Shown one piece after another: positions 47,070-55,947 of a stretch of DNA of 63,735 nt. Origin of the DNA: a virus; the IMG/VR virus record IMGVR_UViG_3300045110_000325, positions 1 to 63,735 of that record, one strand, 5' to 3'. Position 1 is the stretch's first letter. Each line of letters begins with the position of its first letter. Made by a program: the position numbers and the translations under genes. The notes beneath the pieces were generated by a model. It worked only from the letters and a program-made list of their open reading frames with translations, was not told the DNA's origin and ran no database searches.

Positions 47070-47860
47070 ACCCCCCAGGAGTTGCGCAGGTGTTTGACCA
47101 TCTCCGCGGCGGCGCGGGGCACGGCGAACCCGAACCCCGTCGGAAGCTCGTCGCCGCCGCCGAACGTGTCGGTGCCCATGCCGTGGTCACGCCGCCACAT
47201 GTGCGCGGCGATCTCCGCGGTCGCGACAACCGCCTCCTCGGGGCACTGGTTCGCCCGGCCAGCGACATAGGTCACGCGGACGGGGCCGTAGACGCAGCCG
47301 CCGTCTTTGCGCTCCACGATCCCCGAAGGACCGTCCACGTCGAGGTCAGCCACGGTCTGGGCGACCCCGCCGGTGCGAATCGGAACGACAGAGGTCACCG
47401 AGACAACGGGGATCTTCCGCAGCGCCAACGCGTGGCCGCCGAGGTGCTTCTCGACCACGGTCTCGTTCGCGACCGGGCCGATGCGCGACTCCACCCATGC
47501 CGTGGCCATCTGCAGCAGCTCGCCGATCTCGTCGAGGTCGCCCTGCCCGTTGAGCAGGGCCTGCACGTCCTCGGCCGACGCGATCCACCGCGGCGACCCG
47601 GCGCGAACATAGAACACGCCTTCTCTCGCGCCGGCCGGCGTCGTCGTCACCCACCGGTAGACGTGCCGGCCCACATCAGCGGTGGTGTAGTCGACCTCGT
47701 AGTGGCCGGTCGGCGAAGGCGCGGGGACCGTCGGCGCAGTCGTCGTCAGGTCCGGCTTCGTGATCGTCAGCACAGCCGTGGCGGCGTTGAGAGGAGTCGG
47801 CGGTGTCGCGCCGTCGTCCACGTCGATCGCCAGCGAAACCTGCGCGCCGAGCGAGAACAC
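47066..47860 (-). CDS. Head-tail connector (adaptor) with extra N-terminal domain
   Basis: A protein of 264 residues. The C-terminal 155 residues (SAEDVQALLNGQGDLDEIGELLQMATAWVESRIGP, then VTYVAG) match gp6/gp15-like connectors. The N-terminal 105 residues form an immunoglobulin-like beta domain (LTITKPDLTTTAPTV, GHYEVDYTTADVGRHVYRW), an unusual fusion that could project from the neck. Confidence 0.65.
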   Translation of the reverse strand: MFSLGAQVSLAIDVDDGATPPTPLNAATAVLTITKPDLTTTAPTVPAPSPTGHYEVDYTTADVGRHVYRWVTTTPAGAREGVFYVRAGSPRWIASAEDVQALLNGQGDLDEIGELLQMATAWVESRIGPVANETVVEKHLGGHALALRKIPVVSVTSVVPIRTGGVAQTVADLDVDGPSGIVERKDGGCVYGPVRVTYVAGRANQCPEEAVVATAEIAAHMWRRDHGMGTDTFGGGDELPTGFGFAVPRAAAEMVKHLRNSWGV

Positions 47861-47863
47861 GAC

Positions 47864-49405
47864 TCACCTCACTCTCGGTGCGCTGCCCGTTCCCGGGTTG
47901 ACCTTCGCTGCCGTGCCAGAGCCGGAGCTGACGCCTGCCGCCGCGCCGATGCCGACCCGAATGCGGCCAGGGATGCTGGCCGACACTGACGCGGCTGCAG
48001 CCACGTCAGTCAAGCCCGCCACGTCGGCCAACACCAGCGCCTGCGACCAGGCGACGCTGTCGACGAGGCCTGCGATGTCGCTCAGCTCAAGCGACCGCAG
48101 GATCAGCCGGGTGTCGGCGAGGCCAGCCGAGTCGGTGGCTGCCATATCACGCTGCAGACCGGTCGAGGTGGCGTCGGTCAGCCCAGCCGAGTCGGTGAGG
48201 ACTTTCGCCTGACTGAACGCGGTCGCGTCCATTAGGCCGGCCGAGTCGGTGAAGACTTGAGTTCTAGAGAACGCCGCGGAGTCGGCCAGACCCGCGTCAT
48301 CGGTCGGTGTGATGAAACGCGCCGACTGGATGAGCTGCGTGTCCACCAGGCCAGCGCTGTCCGTGAGGACCCTCGCCTGATCCAGCACCACGGCGTCGAC
48401 AAGCCCTGCGGAGTCGGTGACGCCCTTGCTCTGCGCCAAGAGGACGGCGTCAGTGAGGCCTGCGGCGTCGGTCTGTGCGACGGTCTTGATCAGCTCGACG
48501 GCGGCGGCGTCGACAAGCCCTGCGGAGTCGGTGAGCACCGGCGCGACCATCAGCGCCGCCGAGTCGACCAGACCGGCGGAGTCGGTCTCGATGTACTGCT
48601 GCTCGAGGACCGCGGCGTCCGTGAGCCCGGCGGAGTCGGTCTGGTCGACCGGGAACGTGGTCCCGCCTGCCGCCGGGGCTTTGACGGCGAGGCTCAGTGC
48701 CTCCCAGCCCACTGACGCGGAGCACGTCGCCGTGCGGGTGCCCGTCGCGCCTGACACCGTCAGCCGCTCAGAGCAGACCTCCACCACGATCCACGACGAG
48801 GACGGCTGCGCGTCGACCTCTTCGCTCATCGGCGGCGGCGGGGTGTATGTCCGCGCCGTGCCCAGGGTCAGCCCGTAGAACCCGCTGATCAGCAGGTCGT
48901 CGGCGACCGTCGGGGAGATCGTCGGCGCGACGTGGCTGGCTGATGTGCCGCCCGCGCCGAACGTCGCGGCCACGTCGACCGGCGTCGTCGCGTTCACGTT
49001 GGCGACATCGAGGATCACGACCTCGTTTGAGGACGCCGCGTCCCCGCCGAACGTGTAACTGGCGCCCTCGCTGGCGGCGGTCTTCGTCCAGATCTTGATG
49101 TCGCCGTTCGCGGTCGACTGGGTCGAGCCTGACTGCGTCCAGCCGCCCGGGGCGGTCATGCTGGCGGTGCTGCCGTCCGGGTCGGCGAAATGCAAGGCGA
49201 TCAGCAGGTCGCCGTCCACTGTCGCCGGGGGCTTGTTGACGACGATGCTGCCGCCGGCCGAGCCTGCGGACGTTCTGTCCCGCACGTACGGAGCGGTCGG
49301 GGGGAGCCCGTCGGCTCGCCGGTAGTACCGGGTGACGTACCGCGTCTCGTTGAACTCGGCGATGTACCGCTTGCGCAGCCGCCCGTAGTAGGTGCGGACA
49401 GGCAT
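47864..49405 (-). CDS. Virion protein with TDSAGL repeats
   Basis: A protein of 513 residues. Residues about 60-245 are a lectin-like beta domain (GGSIVVNKPPATVDGDLLIALHF). Residues about 260-465 hold twelve imperfect 16-18-residue repeats with the core TDSAGLxDA. A Gly/Ala-rich tail follows. Such repeated proteins are common as exposed structural proteins of actinophages. The gene stands between connector and decoration genes. Confidence 0.6.
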   Translation of the reverse strand: MPVRTYYGRLRKRYIAEFNETRYVTRYYRRADGLPPTAPYVRDRTSAGSAGGSIVVNKPPATVDGDLLIALHFADPDGSTASMTAPGGWTQSGSTQSTANGDIKIWTKTAASEGASYTFGGDAASSNEVVILDVANVNATTPVDVAATFGAGGTSASHVAPTISPTVADDLLISGFYGLTLGTARTYTPPPPMSEEVDAQPSSSWIVVEVCSERLTVSGATGTRTATCSASVGWEALSLAVKAPAAGGTTFPVDQTDSAGLTDAAVLEQQYIETDSAGLVDSAALMVAPVLTDSAGLVDAAAVELIKTVAQTDAAGLTDAVLLAQSKGVTDSAGLVDAVVLDQARVLTDSAGLVDTQLIQSARFITPTDDAGLADSAAFSRTQVFTDSAGLMDATAFSQAKVLTDSAGLTDATSTGLQRDMAATDSAGLADTRLILRSLELSDIAGLVDSVAWSQALVLADVAGLTDVAAAASVSASIPGRIRVGIGAAAGVSSGSGTAAKVNPGTGSAPRVR

Positions 49406-49425
49406 GGGCTAGCCCCCTTTTTGGA

Positions 49426-49878
49426 CTAGCCGATCTCCACGAGCGTCCAGCCGTAACGCCATGTCTGGCTGGCGGGGGCCGCGGCAAACCGGGAGCCGAG
49501 GATGCCCGCCGCCGCCACCACCAACTGCTCGTCTGGTGTCGGCAGCCAAAGCCAGCCGTTGACGACGTTGAAGCCCTCGCCGTCGTGCACGTCTGTGACG
49601 GTTCCCTCGGCGCTGGCGTTGTGGCCGGCGGTGAACGAGGCCGCGCTGGTCGACGGCCGCACGACGACCGGGGTCACCGCCGTGGTGGTGCCGGCGCCTG
49701 TCTTCCGCACGATCTCGATGCCCGCCTGCGCGGCGGTGGCGCTAGCCGACTCGGTGACCCACGCCCGCACAGCAACGAGCGGCTTGGCTGAGGCCGCGAC
49801 CGCCTGGATGATCGTGATCGCGGTGGAGATCGTCGCCGTCTGGCGGATCGTGTAAGGGTTGCCAAGCTCAGTCGCCAT
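49426..49878 (-). CDS. Structural protein (decoration or fibre type)
   Basis: A protein of 150 residues, beta-rich (ISTAITIIQAVAASAKPLVAVRAWV, FTAGHNASAEGTVT, GFNVVNGWLWLPTPDE), typical of phage appendage proteins. ATG 49878 overlaps the next gene upstream. Confidence 0.55.
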   Translation of the reverse strand: MATELGNPYTIRQTATISTAITIIQAVAASAKPLVAVRAWVTESASATAAQAGIEIVRKTGAGTTTAVTPVVVRPSTSAASFTAGHNASAEGTVTDVHDGEGFNVVNGWLWLPTPDEQLVVAAAGILGSRFAAAPASQTWRYGWTLVEIG

Positions 49879-50143
49879 CGACGGCCTCGCTCGCACGCCG
49901 CCAGAACGTCAGCTCGTACATGAAGGGGTGCAGTCGCCCGTCGGCGTACCGCTGCCGTGTCACGACCGTCACCGCGTCGGCGTCAGGGACCGCGTCACCC
50001 GGCGGCGGGACGAAATCAGGGCCGCCGACATGGAACGAGGCGACCCGCTCGAAGCCGGGCAGCGCAGGCTCCGAGTCGGGGGGGAGCTCAATCGCGTCGT
50101 CGTCGAAGGGCACGCCGAACGGCAGCCCGGTTATGCCAGCCAT
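49868..50143 (-). CDS. Small structural-region protein
   Basis: A protein of 91 residues, Pro-rich and acidic with a final LTFWRR. Lies in the decoration gene set. Not recognised. Confidence 0.45.
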   Translation of the reverse strand: MAGITGLPFGVPFDDDAIELPPDSEPALPGFERVASFHVGGPDFVPPPGDAVPDADAVTVVTRQRYADGRLHPFMYELTFWRRASEAVDGD

Positions 50144-50149
50144 GCCTGG

Positions 50150-50365
50150 TCACCTCCCTTTCCGTGTCGCGCGCTGCGTGAGAGTCCAGGCGCACGCGGC
50201 GCACACGTACGGCCGGTTGTCCTCAGAGAGGGTCAACACCTGCCCGCACAGCAGGTGCCCCAACTCGCCGCACGCCGAGCAGACGTAAGTCGCCCGCAGA
50301 GGTATCCGCTCCCCGCATGTCCCACAGCACGGGGAGCGTGTCGTCTGGAACCCGTAGAGGCTCAC
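50150..50365 (-). CDS. Zinc-ribbon protein in decoration cluster
   Basis: A protein of 71 residues from GTG 50365 (GTGA overlap with the upstream stop). Four CxxC pairs, CCGTCG, CSACG, LCG and CAAC, form two zinc ribbons. Unknown role. Confidence 0.5.
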   Translation of the reverse strand: MSLYGFQTTRSPCCGTCGERIPLRATYVCSACGELGHLLCGQVLTLSEDNRPYVCAACAWTLTQRATRKGR

Positions 50366-51105
50366 CAGTTGCTCGCCGTCGCGTACTGCTGCTGCTGCGT
50401 CCACTGCGATCCTCTCGCCGCCGCACCCGCCTCGGCGGACACCACCGACGCGTACGCGATGTGGTACAAGCCGCCGGCCGGGAGCCCCGTGATCCCCAGT
50501 GAGGTGGAGAAGCCGGCCACGTCGTCGGGATCAGTGCGCTGCACCACCGCGTAGCTGATCTCTCCCGCGAGTGTGCCCTTGTTCACGATCGTGCACCCCG
50601 ACGCCGCCGCCCACGCCGATGTCGAGTTCGCCTGCCAATCGGAGACCACCATGAAGCCCTGGCCGCCGTCGATCGTCGCCGTGTAGCTGACCGTCAGCGT
50701 GCTCCCGCCGTTCTGCCTCGTCCCGTTCGCGTTCGCGATCGGCGTGACAAGATCATGGCCGGTGAGCACGTACGGCTTGAGGATGCTGCCGCGTTCGGCG
50801 GCGGTGTTGTGGCCGTTCGTCACCGTCAGGACAGTGCTGCCCGGCGCGGTCCCCACAAGCGCGTGGAAGAAAGCCGCCTGCCCATCCAGCGACGGCGTGC
50901 CCGACCCCTTGTGATCCCAGGCGTCCGTCGTCCAGGTCTGTGCGGGACTGCTGGACTTCGACGGGGCCAACGGGTCCACCGAGCCCGTGTTCCCCGCCCA
51001 GAGCGCGATGATCAGCGAGTTGTCCGGCGGAGTGAAAGCCGTCGACGCGTTCGCCTGCGCTGACGTGGTCGACGCCGCCGGGGAGGAGTCGATGACCAGC
51101 GGCAT
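50362..51105 (-). CDS. Structural protein with lectin-like beta fold
   Basis: A protein of 247 residues. Thr/Ser/Ala-rich with alternating strands (DNSLIIALWAGNTG, GQGFMVVSDWQANS, YHIAYASVVSAEAG). The pattern resembles the first half of the TDSAGL-repeat protein (DLLIALHF, EVVILDVANV). Probably exposed on the capsid or neck. Confidence 0.55.
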   Translation of the reverse strand: MPLVIDSSPAASTTSAQANASTAFTPPDNSLIIALWAGNTGSVDPLAPSKSSSPAQTWTTDAWDHKGSGTPSLDGQAAFFHALVGTAPGSTVLTVTNGHNTAAERGSILKPYVLTGHDLVTPIANANGTRQNGGSTLTVSYTATIDGGQGFMVVSDWQANSTSAWAAASGCTIVNKGTLAGEISYAVVQRTDPDDVAGFSTSLGITGLPAGGLYHIAYASVVSAEAGAAARGSQWTQQQQYATASNW

Positions 51106-51638
51106 CAGTCGCTCGCGATGACCCCGGCGATGTCATCAAAGCTCGCCGTGACCTGGAACTCCACATCGGAGTCGATGGGATGCTTCCGCGCGTACCCGCT
51201 GGCTGTGCCCACGCCGTTCGCGCCGACTGCGACAGTGAACGTCGTGGTCGAGCCGACGACGGTGACCTCCCAGCCGCCGTTCGCGTTCGTGTTCACCAGG
51301 TGCGACGCGATCTCGACGGTGTCCCCCACCGCCAGGCCGTGCGCCGCGGCGGTCGTCACCACCGTCGGGGTCGCGTTCGTCGATGACGAGATCGCGACCG
51401 GCGAGCCCATCGCGACCGTCGAGTTCTGCACCACCGCGTAAACGAATCGGTCGAGGTACGCCGACGGGTTGTTCAACACCAGCGTGGCGAGCTGCTGGCG
51501 TTTCTGCCACTTCGCGTTGCCCATCGCGGCCTGGGCCTCGCCCTGGACCGCGGTGGCGACCTTCGCCATCGCGACCTGCACCCGCGACCGAAACGTCCCA
51601 TTGCCCGCCAGCGACGCCTGCGAAATGAAGTTCGCCAC
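51105..51638 (-). CDS. Structural protein
   Basis: A protein of 177 residues: a helical N-terminus (RSRVQVAMAKVATAVQGEAQ) and a C-terminal small beta domain (GLAVGDTVEIASHLVNTN, GWEVTVVGSTTTFTV), a fold found in many phage virion proteins. Overlaps the next gene. Confidence 0.55.
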   Translation of the reverse strand: MANFISQASLAGNGTFRSRVQVAMAKVATAVQGEAQAAMGNAKWQKRQQLATLVLNNPSAYLDRFVYAVVQNSTVAMGSPVAISSSTNATPTVVTTAAAHGLAVGDTVEIASHLVNTNANGGWEVTVVGSTTTFTVAVGANGVGTASGYARKHPIDSDVEFQVTASFDDIAGVIASD

Positions 51639-51641
51639 CGG

Positions 51642-52202
51642 TCAGACCCCCAGAAACTTGGCGTTCCAGGTAATTACTAAGGTATCTGAGGCGCTTTTAT
51701 TTATCGCTGTGAACACGACTCGATGAGCTGTGTTCGCTGCCGTCGTGGTCGCGTCGGTGGCCGCGTCGTTGACGATGACTGCCTCGGTGATCGCCGCGTT
51801 CGTCACGTCCCCCGCAGCCCACGTCGTTTTGTACTGGCCGTTCACGCCCAGGCCGGCGCCGAGGTTCTGTGTCGCCGGGAACGACGCGTCGAACGGGTTG
51901 TTCGACGCCGCGATGTAGGTGACCAGCGCCGCGCCAGCCCCCGACTTCGCCGCGGCCGTCGTGCCCGTGCCCAACTTCATCCCGGTCATCTTCGTGGGCT
52001 GCGGGGGCGCGGCCGGGGTCACCAACGCGATCGCCATGCCCGCGTAGTACAGGTCACCCGCGTCGGTTATCAGGTTGTCCGCGCGGCGCTCGTCCTTGAC
52101 TTGCCCATCGGGGCCGATCAACTGGATGAGGATGTTGCCTTTGAACCCGCCGTCTGGCCCGGCCGGGTCCTGCTCTTCGACTTCGATCGGCTCAACAGGC
52201 AC
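51642..52202 (-). CDS. Structural protein (fibre-like)
   Basis: A protein of 186 residues. GNILIQLIGPDGQVKDERRADNLITDAGDLYYA is a segment common in phage structural and fibre proteins, followed by MKLGTGTTAAAKSGAG. Probably a capsid or neck appendage. Confidence 0.6.
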   Translation of the reverse strand: MPVEPIEVEEQDPAGPDGGFKGNILIQLIGPDGQVKDERRADNLITDAGDLYYAGMAIALVTPAAPPQPTKMTGMKLGTGTTAAAKSGAGAALVTYIAASNNPFDASFPATQNLGAGLGVNGQYKTTWAAGDVTNAAITEAVIVNDAATDATTTAANTAHRVVFTAINKSASDTLVITWNAKFLGV

Positions 52203-52303
52203 AGGGGATTCCCTTCTGGCGGGCTCGGTCAGTCAAGTCGAGCCGGCGGCCGGGGCGGGAGTCGAGGCCGCCCCGGCCTGCTAGTGGTTACCTGCCGACG
52301 GCT

Positions 52304-52537
52304 CTACGTGGCCTGGCGCTGCTTGACGGTCCGGCTCTGCGGCGGCTCCGACTTCGCGTCGTCGCTCTTCGCCGCCGCCTTGCGCTCCTCAGCGGCGTCG
52401 GCCTTCAGGCCCAGCTCCGCGAGTTGCTTGTCGACCGCGCGGACGCGCTCCGAGTTGCCGTAGGCCACGGCGTTCTCGCGCTCGTTGCGGAGCTGCTGCA
52501 CCAGAGTGGCCTGCTGGTAAGGGACCTCGTCGCTCAC
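52304..52537 (-). CDS. Small charged helical protein
   Basis: A protein of 77 residues from GTG 52537. A helix (TLVQQLRNERENAVAYGN...RVRAVDKQLAELG) and a basic tail. This type is frequent near capsid genes of actinophages, function unknown. Confidence 0.5.
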   Translation of the reverse strand: MSDEVPYQQATLVQQLRNERENAVAYGNSERVRAVDKQLAELGLKADAAEERKAAAKSDDAKSEPPQSRTVKQRQAT

Positions 52538-53055
52538 TGAAGCTCCAATCGCGGGTAGTGCAGATGCACGGGCCGAACATGCCAAGCGATGGGCACGTCC
52601 TCAGAGACGTTGCGGTGATGCCACCCCGACAACGTGCCGTCGGAGACATGCCCCGCGGGATTCGCGGACATGTACGCCTCGACGAAGACTCGCGGCAGGT
52701 ACGTCATGCCCAGACCCCACAGGTGGCAGGTCCGGTCATCGGGGGTGACGTGCCGCAGGTGGCCGGTCTCCGGCGTCCCCTCGTAGCGGCGGTGAGCCCA
52801 CTGGCCAGGTGGCCGGGTGTCGTACAGCCGGTACGGGGCGACAAGGACCCGATCCGGCTCCGACTGGGCCATGTTCGCGAACGCCCGAAGATCCTCTTTG
52901 CCGACCGCGATATCCCACTCGAGAAGCAGGATGTCGTCGGCCACGTCGGCGAGGCACCGGTAGTCGTGGCCGTCCATGGCCAGCCGCGGCAGGTCGTCCT
53001 GGACATAGGACCGGCCCTCCGGCACCGTCGCCGGCCAGGAGCGGATCAGCCTCAC
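52534..53055 (-). CDS. Glycosyltransferase-like protein, paralogue 1
   Basis: A protein of 173 residues from GTG 53055 (GTGA overlap). RLIRSWPATVPEGRSYVQDD, DDILLLEWDIAVGKEDL and PDRVLVAPYRLYDT define a family of which this phage has three copies. The EWDIA motif resembles the metal-binding DxD of GT-A glycosyltransferases, with Asp at the expected strand end. Its genes alternate with clear sugar-modifying genes. Confidence 0.55.
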   Translation of the reverse strand: MRLIRSWPATVPEGRSYVQDDLPRLAMDGHDYRCLADVADDILLLEWDIAVGKEDLRAFANMAQSEPDRVLVAPYRLYDTRPPGQWAHRRYEGTPETGHLRHVTPDDRTCHLWGLGMTYLPRVFVEAYMSANPAGHVSDGTLSGWHHRNVSEDVPIAWHVRPVHLHYPRLELQ

Positions 53056-53624
53056 GTGTGGTAGTCCACGGTCACATCGCCGACGAAGGCCCACTCCGCG
53101 CCGGCCTGCATCCAGCGGTCCACGATGTCCCAGTCGATCGTCGGCAGCGACGGCTCCCACGTGCCTAGGTCGAGCAGTTCACGGCGATGGACGATGATCG
53201 ACGTGTCGATGCCGCAGTACACCGGGGGGTCGGTGCCCACCACCGAGCCCGACGGGTGGACGAGCATCTGGCTGTACGCGAACGCGGCGTCGGGGTTGTC
53301 CTCCAGCGCCGCCACGAGTAGCTCCAGGTGCCGGGGGCGGTAGGCGTTGTCGTCGTCGAGGTAGGCGATCAGCTCGCCCTTCGCGAGCTCCAAGCCGCGC
53401 AGGCGTGCCCAGTGCCCCCATCGCGCGTCGTCGTCGTGCTCGTCGAGGGCCTCGAAGACGACACCGGCCGGCAACTGCTCGGCCAACCCCACGTCCGGGC
53501 CGTCCGAGACGACGACGTGCTCCACGGCCGGGTGGGTCTGCGCCTGCACCGACGGGACGCAACGATCGAGCAGCTCCCAATGCCTCTGCCAAGTAGGGGT
53601 TATCACGGACACGGTCGGGGTCAC
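53052..53624 (-). CDS. Family 2 glycosyltransferase
   Basis: A protein of 190 residues. VSVITPTWQRHWELLDRCVPSVQAQTHP and AYLDDDNAYRP (the DxD metal site) are the GT2 signature. It transfers a sugar from a nucleotide donor. Short for the family, representing the catalytic domain alone. Confidence 0.8.
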   Translation of the reverse strand: MTPTVSVITPTWQRHWELLDRCVPSVQAQTHPAVEHVVVSDGPDVGLAEQLPAGVVFEALDEHDDDARWGHWARLRGLELAKGELIAYLDDDNAYRPRHLELLVAALEDNPDAAFAYSQMLVHPSGSVVGTDPPVYCGIDTSIIVHRRELLDLGTWEPSLPTIDWDIVDRWMQAGAEWAFVGDVTVDYHT

Positions 53625-54265
53625 CGGTGGTCCCGATGGCCGAGCAGGCTGAACCGCTTGTTCCCCTGCCAGTCGATCGGGATGTCGGCCGGCCGCAAGC
53701 CGGCGCGGAGGAGCACATACGGCTCGCTGATCTGGTCCTCATACGTCCAGCGGACCATCTCAGCCAGCCACGCGTCGCCGAAGGCAGGACAGTCGGCCGC
53801 GCGGACCATGAGCCCCGTCCACCACACACCCCAGTCCACCGGGTGGCCGTCGGCGATGTAATGCCGCGCTTGCTCCCAGACCGGCAGCCCGTCGTACTTC
53901 GGCATTCCCGACGCGACCGACGCCTCCGCGAGGAGGCTGGCGCGCTCGACGCTGTGGTGCTGCGCCAAGTCTTCGTCGCCGAGGGAGTCGACACACCAGC
54001 GGACAAAATCCGGGGACTCGATCCGCAGGTTGCCGTCGACCCAGATCAGCACGTCCGCGTCGGAGTACTGCTCGGGGTTGGCCTTCGCGACCTTCGCCGC
54101 GAGCCGCGGATGCAGCTGCGGGCGGGGCTCGACGACGACCTTCCACGGCTCGCACTGGAGCGGCTGGTCGGTGACCATCACCCAGTCGCACGGCATGTCC
54201 TGCGCGACCGGGGCGAGCGGCTGGTCGTATCCACCGAAGATCGAACTGATTACGGCGACGCTCAT
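53621..54265 (-). CDS. Glycosyltransferase-like protein (DUF616 type)
   Basis: A protein of 214 residues. SVAVISSIFGGYDQPLAP, KVAKANPEQYSDADVLIWVDGNLRI and the HHSVERASLLAEA segment parallel the DUF616/TOD1-like glycosyltransferase fold, with VDGN in the DxD position. Overlaps the GT2 gene. Confidence 0.6.
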   Translation of the reverse strand: MSVAVISSIFGGYDQPLAPVAQDMPCDWVMVTDQPLQCEPWKVVVEPRPQLHPRLAAKVAKANPEQYSDADVLIWVDGNLRIESPDFVRWCVDSLGDEDLAQHHSVERASLLAEASVASGMPKYDGLPVWEQARHYIADGHPVDWGVWWTGLMVRAADCPAFGDAWLAEMVRWTYEDQISEPYVLLRAGLRPADIPIDWQGNKRFSLLGHRDHR

Positions 54266-54459
54266 CAGGCCGACACCCACTCGGGGCCGAACTGGTGATC
54301 GCATATCAGGCACAGATGCGCGACGACCTCGCCGCTGATGGACTCGACCGGCACGACTTCCAAGTGGAGGCACCGGACCTGGACAAGCACCGGCTCAGGG
54401 TCGCCGAACGTCTGGACGCTGGCCCACTCCCACCGCGGGTCCGGCTCGACACCGCTCAC
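54265..54459 (-). CDS. Small protein in the sugar cluster
   Basis: A protein of 64 residues from GTG 54459 (GTGA overlap with the epimerase stop). VRCLHLEVVPVESISG and HLCLICDHQF suggest a CxxC zinc site with histidine. Unknown. Confidence 0.5.
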   Translation of the reverse strand: MSGVEPDPRWEWASVQTFGDPEPVLVQVRCLHLEVVPVESISGEVVAHLCLICDHQFGPEWVSA

Positions 54460-55352
54460 CGCGCCGCCAAATAGTCGCGGTACCAGGCCACCGTCTCGTC
54501 GAGCCGGTGCGGCCACGGGTTGAGGCACCTCGGATCGGCGGCCACGACCTCCGCGCCCTCAGGCTCACCCGGGCGCATCGGCACGTGCGTCACCTGCGAC
54601 CGCGAGCCGGCCGCCTCGATGACCGCCCACGCCGCGTCCAGCACCGTCGTGGGCTTCCCGGTGCCGGCCTCGACGACCTCGCCGTACGGGCCGCCGACCG
54701 CGTCGACCAGGACCCTCGCCACGTCGTCGACGTGGACAAGGTCGACGACCTGCGCGCCCGAGCCGTTGACCTCCACGTCCATGCCCGTGAGCGCGCGACA
54801 CGCGAACGAGGGGATGATCTTCCGGACCGTCGACTTGCCGTGCGGCGGGCACGCCTTCTGGCCTGGGCCGTAAACATGGTAGGCGCGGACCACGGCGATC
54901 TTCTCGCCGCGCCATTGCGCCCGCGCGAGGCCGATGTCCTCCGCCGCGCCCTTCGTGATCGCATAAGGGTTCGGCTGGCCCTTGTGCCCGGTGCCGATCT
55001 GCACCACCGGGACGCCCGCGTGGGCCGCGGCGTCGTAGACGTTGATCGCGCCGATGATGTTGACATCGGCGGCGGCCAACTCGGCAGGACAGGGCCGAGA
55101 CAACCACCCCGGACCCCCGGGCAGAGATGGCGGCGCGCTGGCCGGGTCAACCTGCAGAAGCTCGGACGTGCCGAGCATCCCCGCGAGGTTGACCACCGCA
55201 TGGGCCTCGGCGACCGCCGGCCACAGATCCTGCTCCAGCAGAATGGTCTTCGTCGGCAGGTCGAACGGGACGCACTCCATGCCGCGCGACTCCAACTCGC
55301 GGCGGACCGCCGAGCCGATGAAGCCACGAGAGCCCGTGACCAGGACCCTCAT
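54456..55352 (-). CDS. NAD-dependent sugar epimerase/dehydratase
   Basis: A protein of 298 residues. GSRGFIG at the start is the nucleotide-binding GxxGxxG; YAITK (in PNPYAITKGAAED) is the catalytic YxxxK; VVNLAGMLG and VVRAYHVYGPGQ are typical of extended short-chain dehydrogenases acting on NDP-sugars. It likely makes a special sugar donor for the neighbouring transferases. ATG 55352. Confidence 0.85.
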   Translation of the reverse strand: MRVLVTGSRGFIGSAVRRELESRGMECVPFDLPTKTILLEQDLWPAVAEAHAVVNLAGMLGTSELLQVDPASAPPSLPGGPGWLSRPCPAELAAADVNIIGAINVYDAAAHAGVPVVQIGTGHKGQPNPYAITKGAAEDIGLARAQWRGEKIAVVRAYHVYGPGQKACPPHGKSTVRKIIPSFACRALTGMDVEVNGSGAQVVDLVHVDDVARVLVDAVGGPYGEVVEAGTGKPTTVLDAAWAVIEAAGSRSQVTHVPMRPGEPEGAEVVAADPRCLNPWPHRLDETVAWYRDYLAAR

Positions 55353-55882
55353 GGCCTGACCACGAACAGCGTGTCGACCAGCTCGTCCGGGCCGTCCGGC
55401 GGCCAGCCGTCCAGCGCCGCGCGAACGCCCGGGCAGCAGCAGTCCTCGCCGTAATCGTGACAAGCCAGAACCCCGCCAGGAGCGAGAAGCTTCAGCCCCC
55501 ACGACACGTCGTGCTCCACGGCCTCGCGGGCGTGGTCGCCATCGACGAACACCAGGTTGAACCGCTCACCCGCGTCAGCCAGCGCAGGAAGCGCCTCGTT
55601 GCTGCGGCGGCGGTCGACAACCACTCGGTCAGCGACCCCGTAGAAGCCCAGGTTCGCGGCCATGACACCCGCCGACTGCAGCCAGTCGTGCGGGTCGACC
55701 GCGTGGACCTCGGCTCTCGCCAGGGCCATCACGACCGCGCTGTACCCGAACGCCGAGCCGACCTCCAGCACACGCCGGCCTTCCCCTGCCAGCTCGCGCA
55801 ACTTGGCCGACTCGGCGTCGGTGATGGACGTGGCGATCGCCGGGCCGGGGCCCGGGGCGACATCTCGCCAGGGCAGATGCAT
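55349..55882 (-). CDS. Class I SAM-dependent methyltransferase
   Basis: A protein of 177 residues. RRVLEVGSAFGYSAVVMALA is motif I, then VHAVDPHDW, then LVFVDGDHAREAV and GGVLACHDYG: the Methyltransf_24 pattern found with sugar and antibiotic pathways. Probably O-methylates a sugar or the glycosylated protein. The four-base overlap with the epimerase indicates joint expression. Confidence 0.8.
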   Translation of the reverse strand: MHLPWRDVAPGPGPAIATSITDAESAKLRELAGEGRRVLEVGSAFGYSAVVMALARAEVHAVDPHDWLQSAGVMAANLGFYGVADRVVVDRRRSNEALPALADAGERFNLVFVDGDHAREAVEHDVSWGLKLLAPGGVLACHDYGEDCCCPGVRAALDGWPPDGPDELVDTLFVVRP

Positions 55883-55947
55883 GTTGGGGACACCTCCGCA
55901 TCGGTGTCCACCGGCCGGCGATGCGGGCGCCGGCCGGTGGCCTGTGG

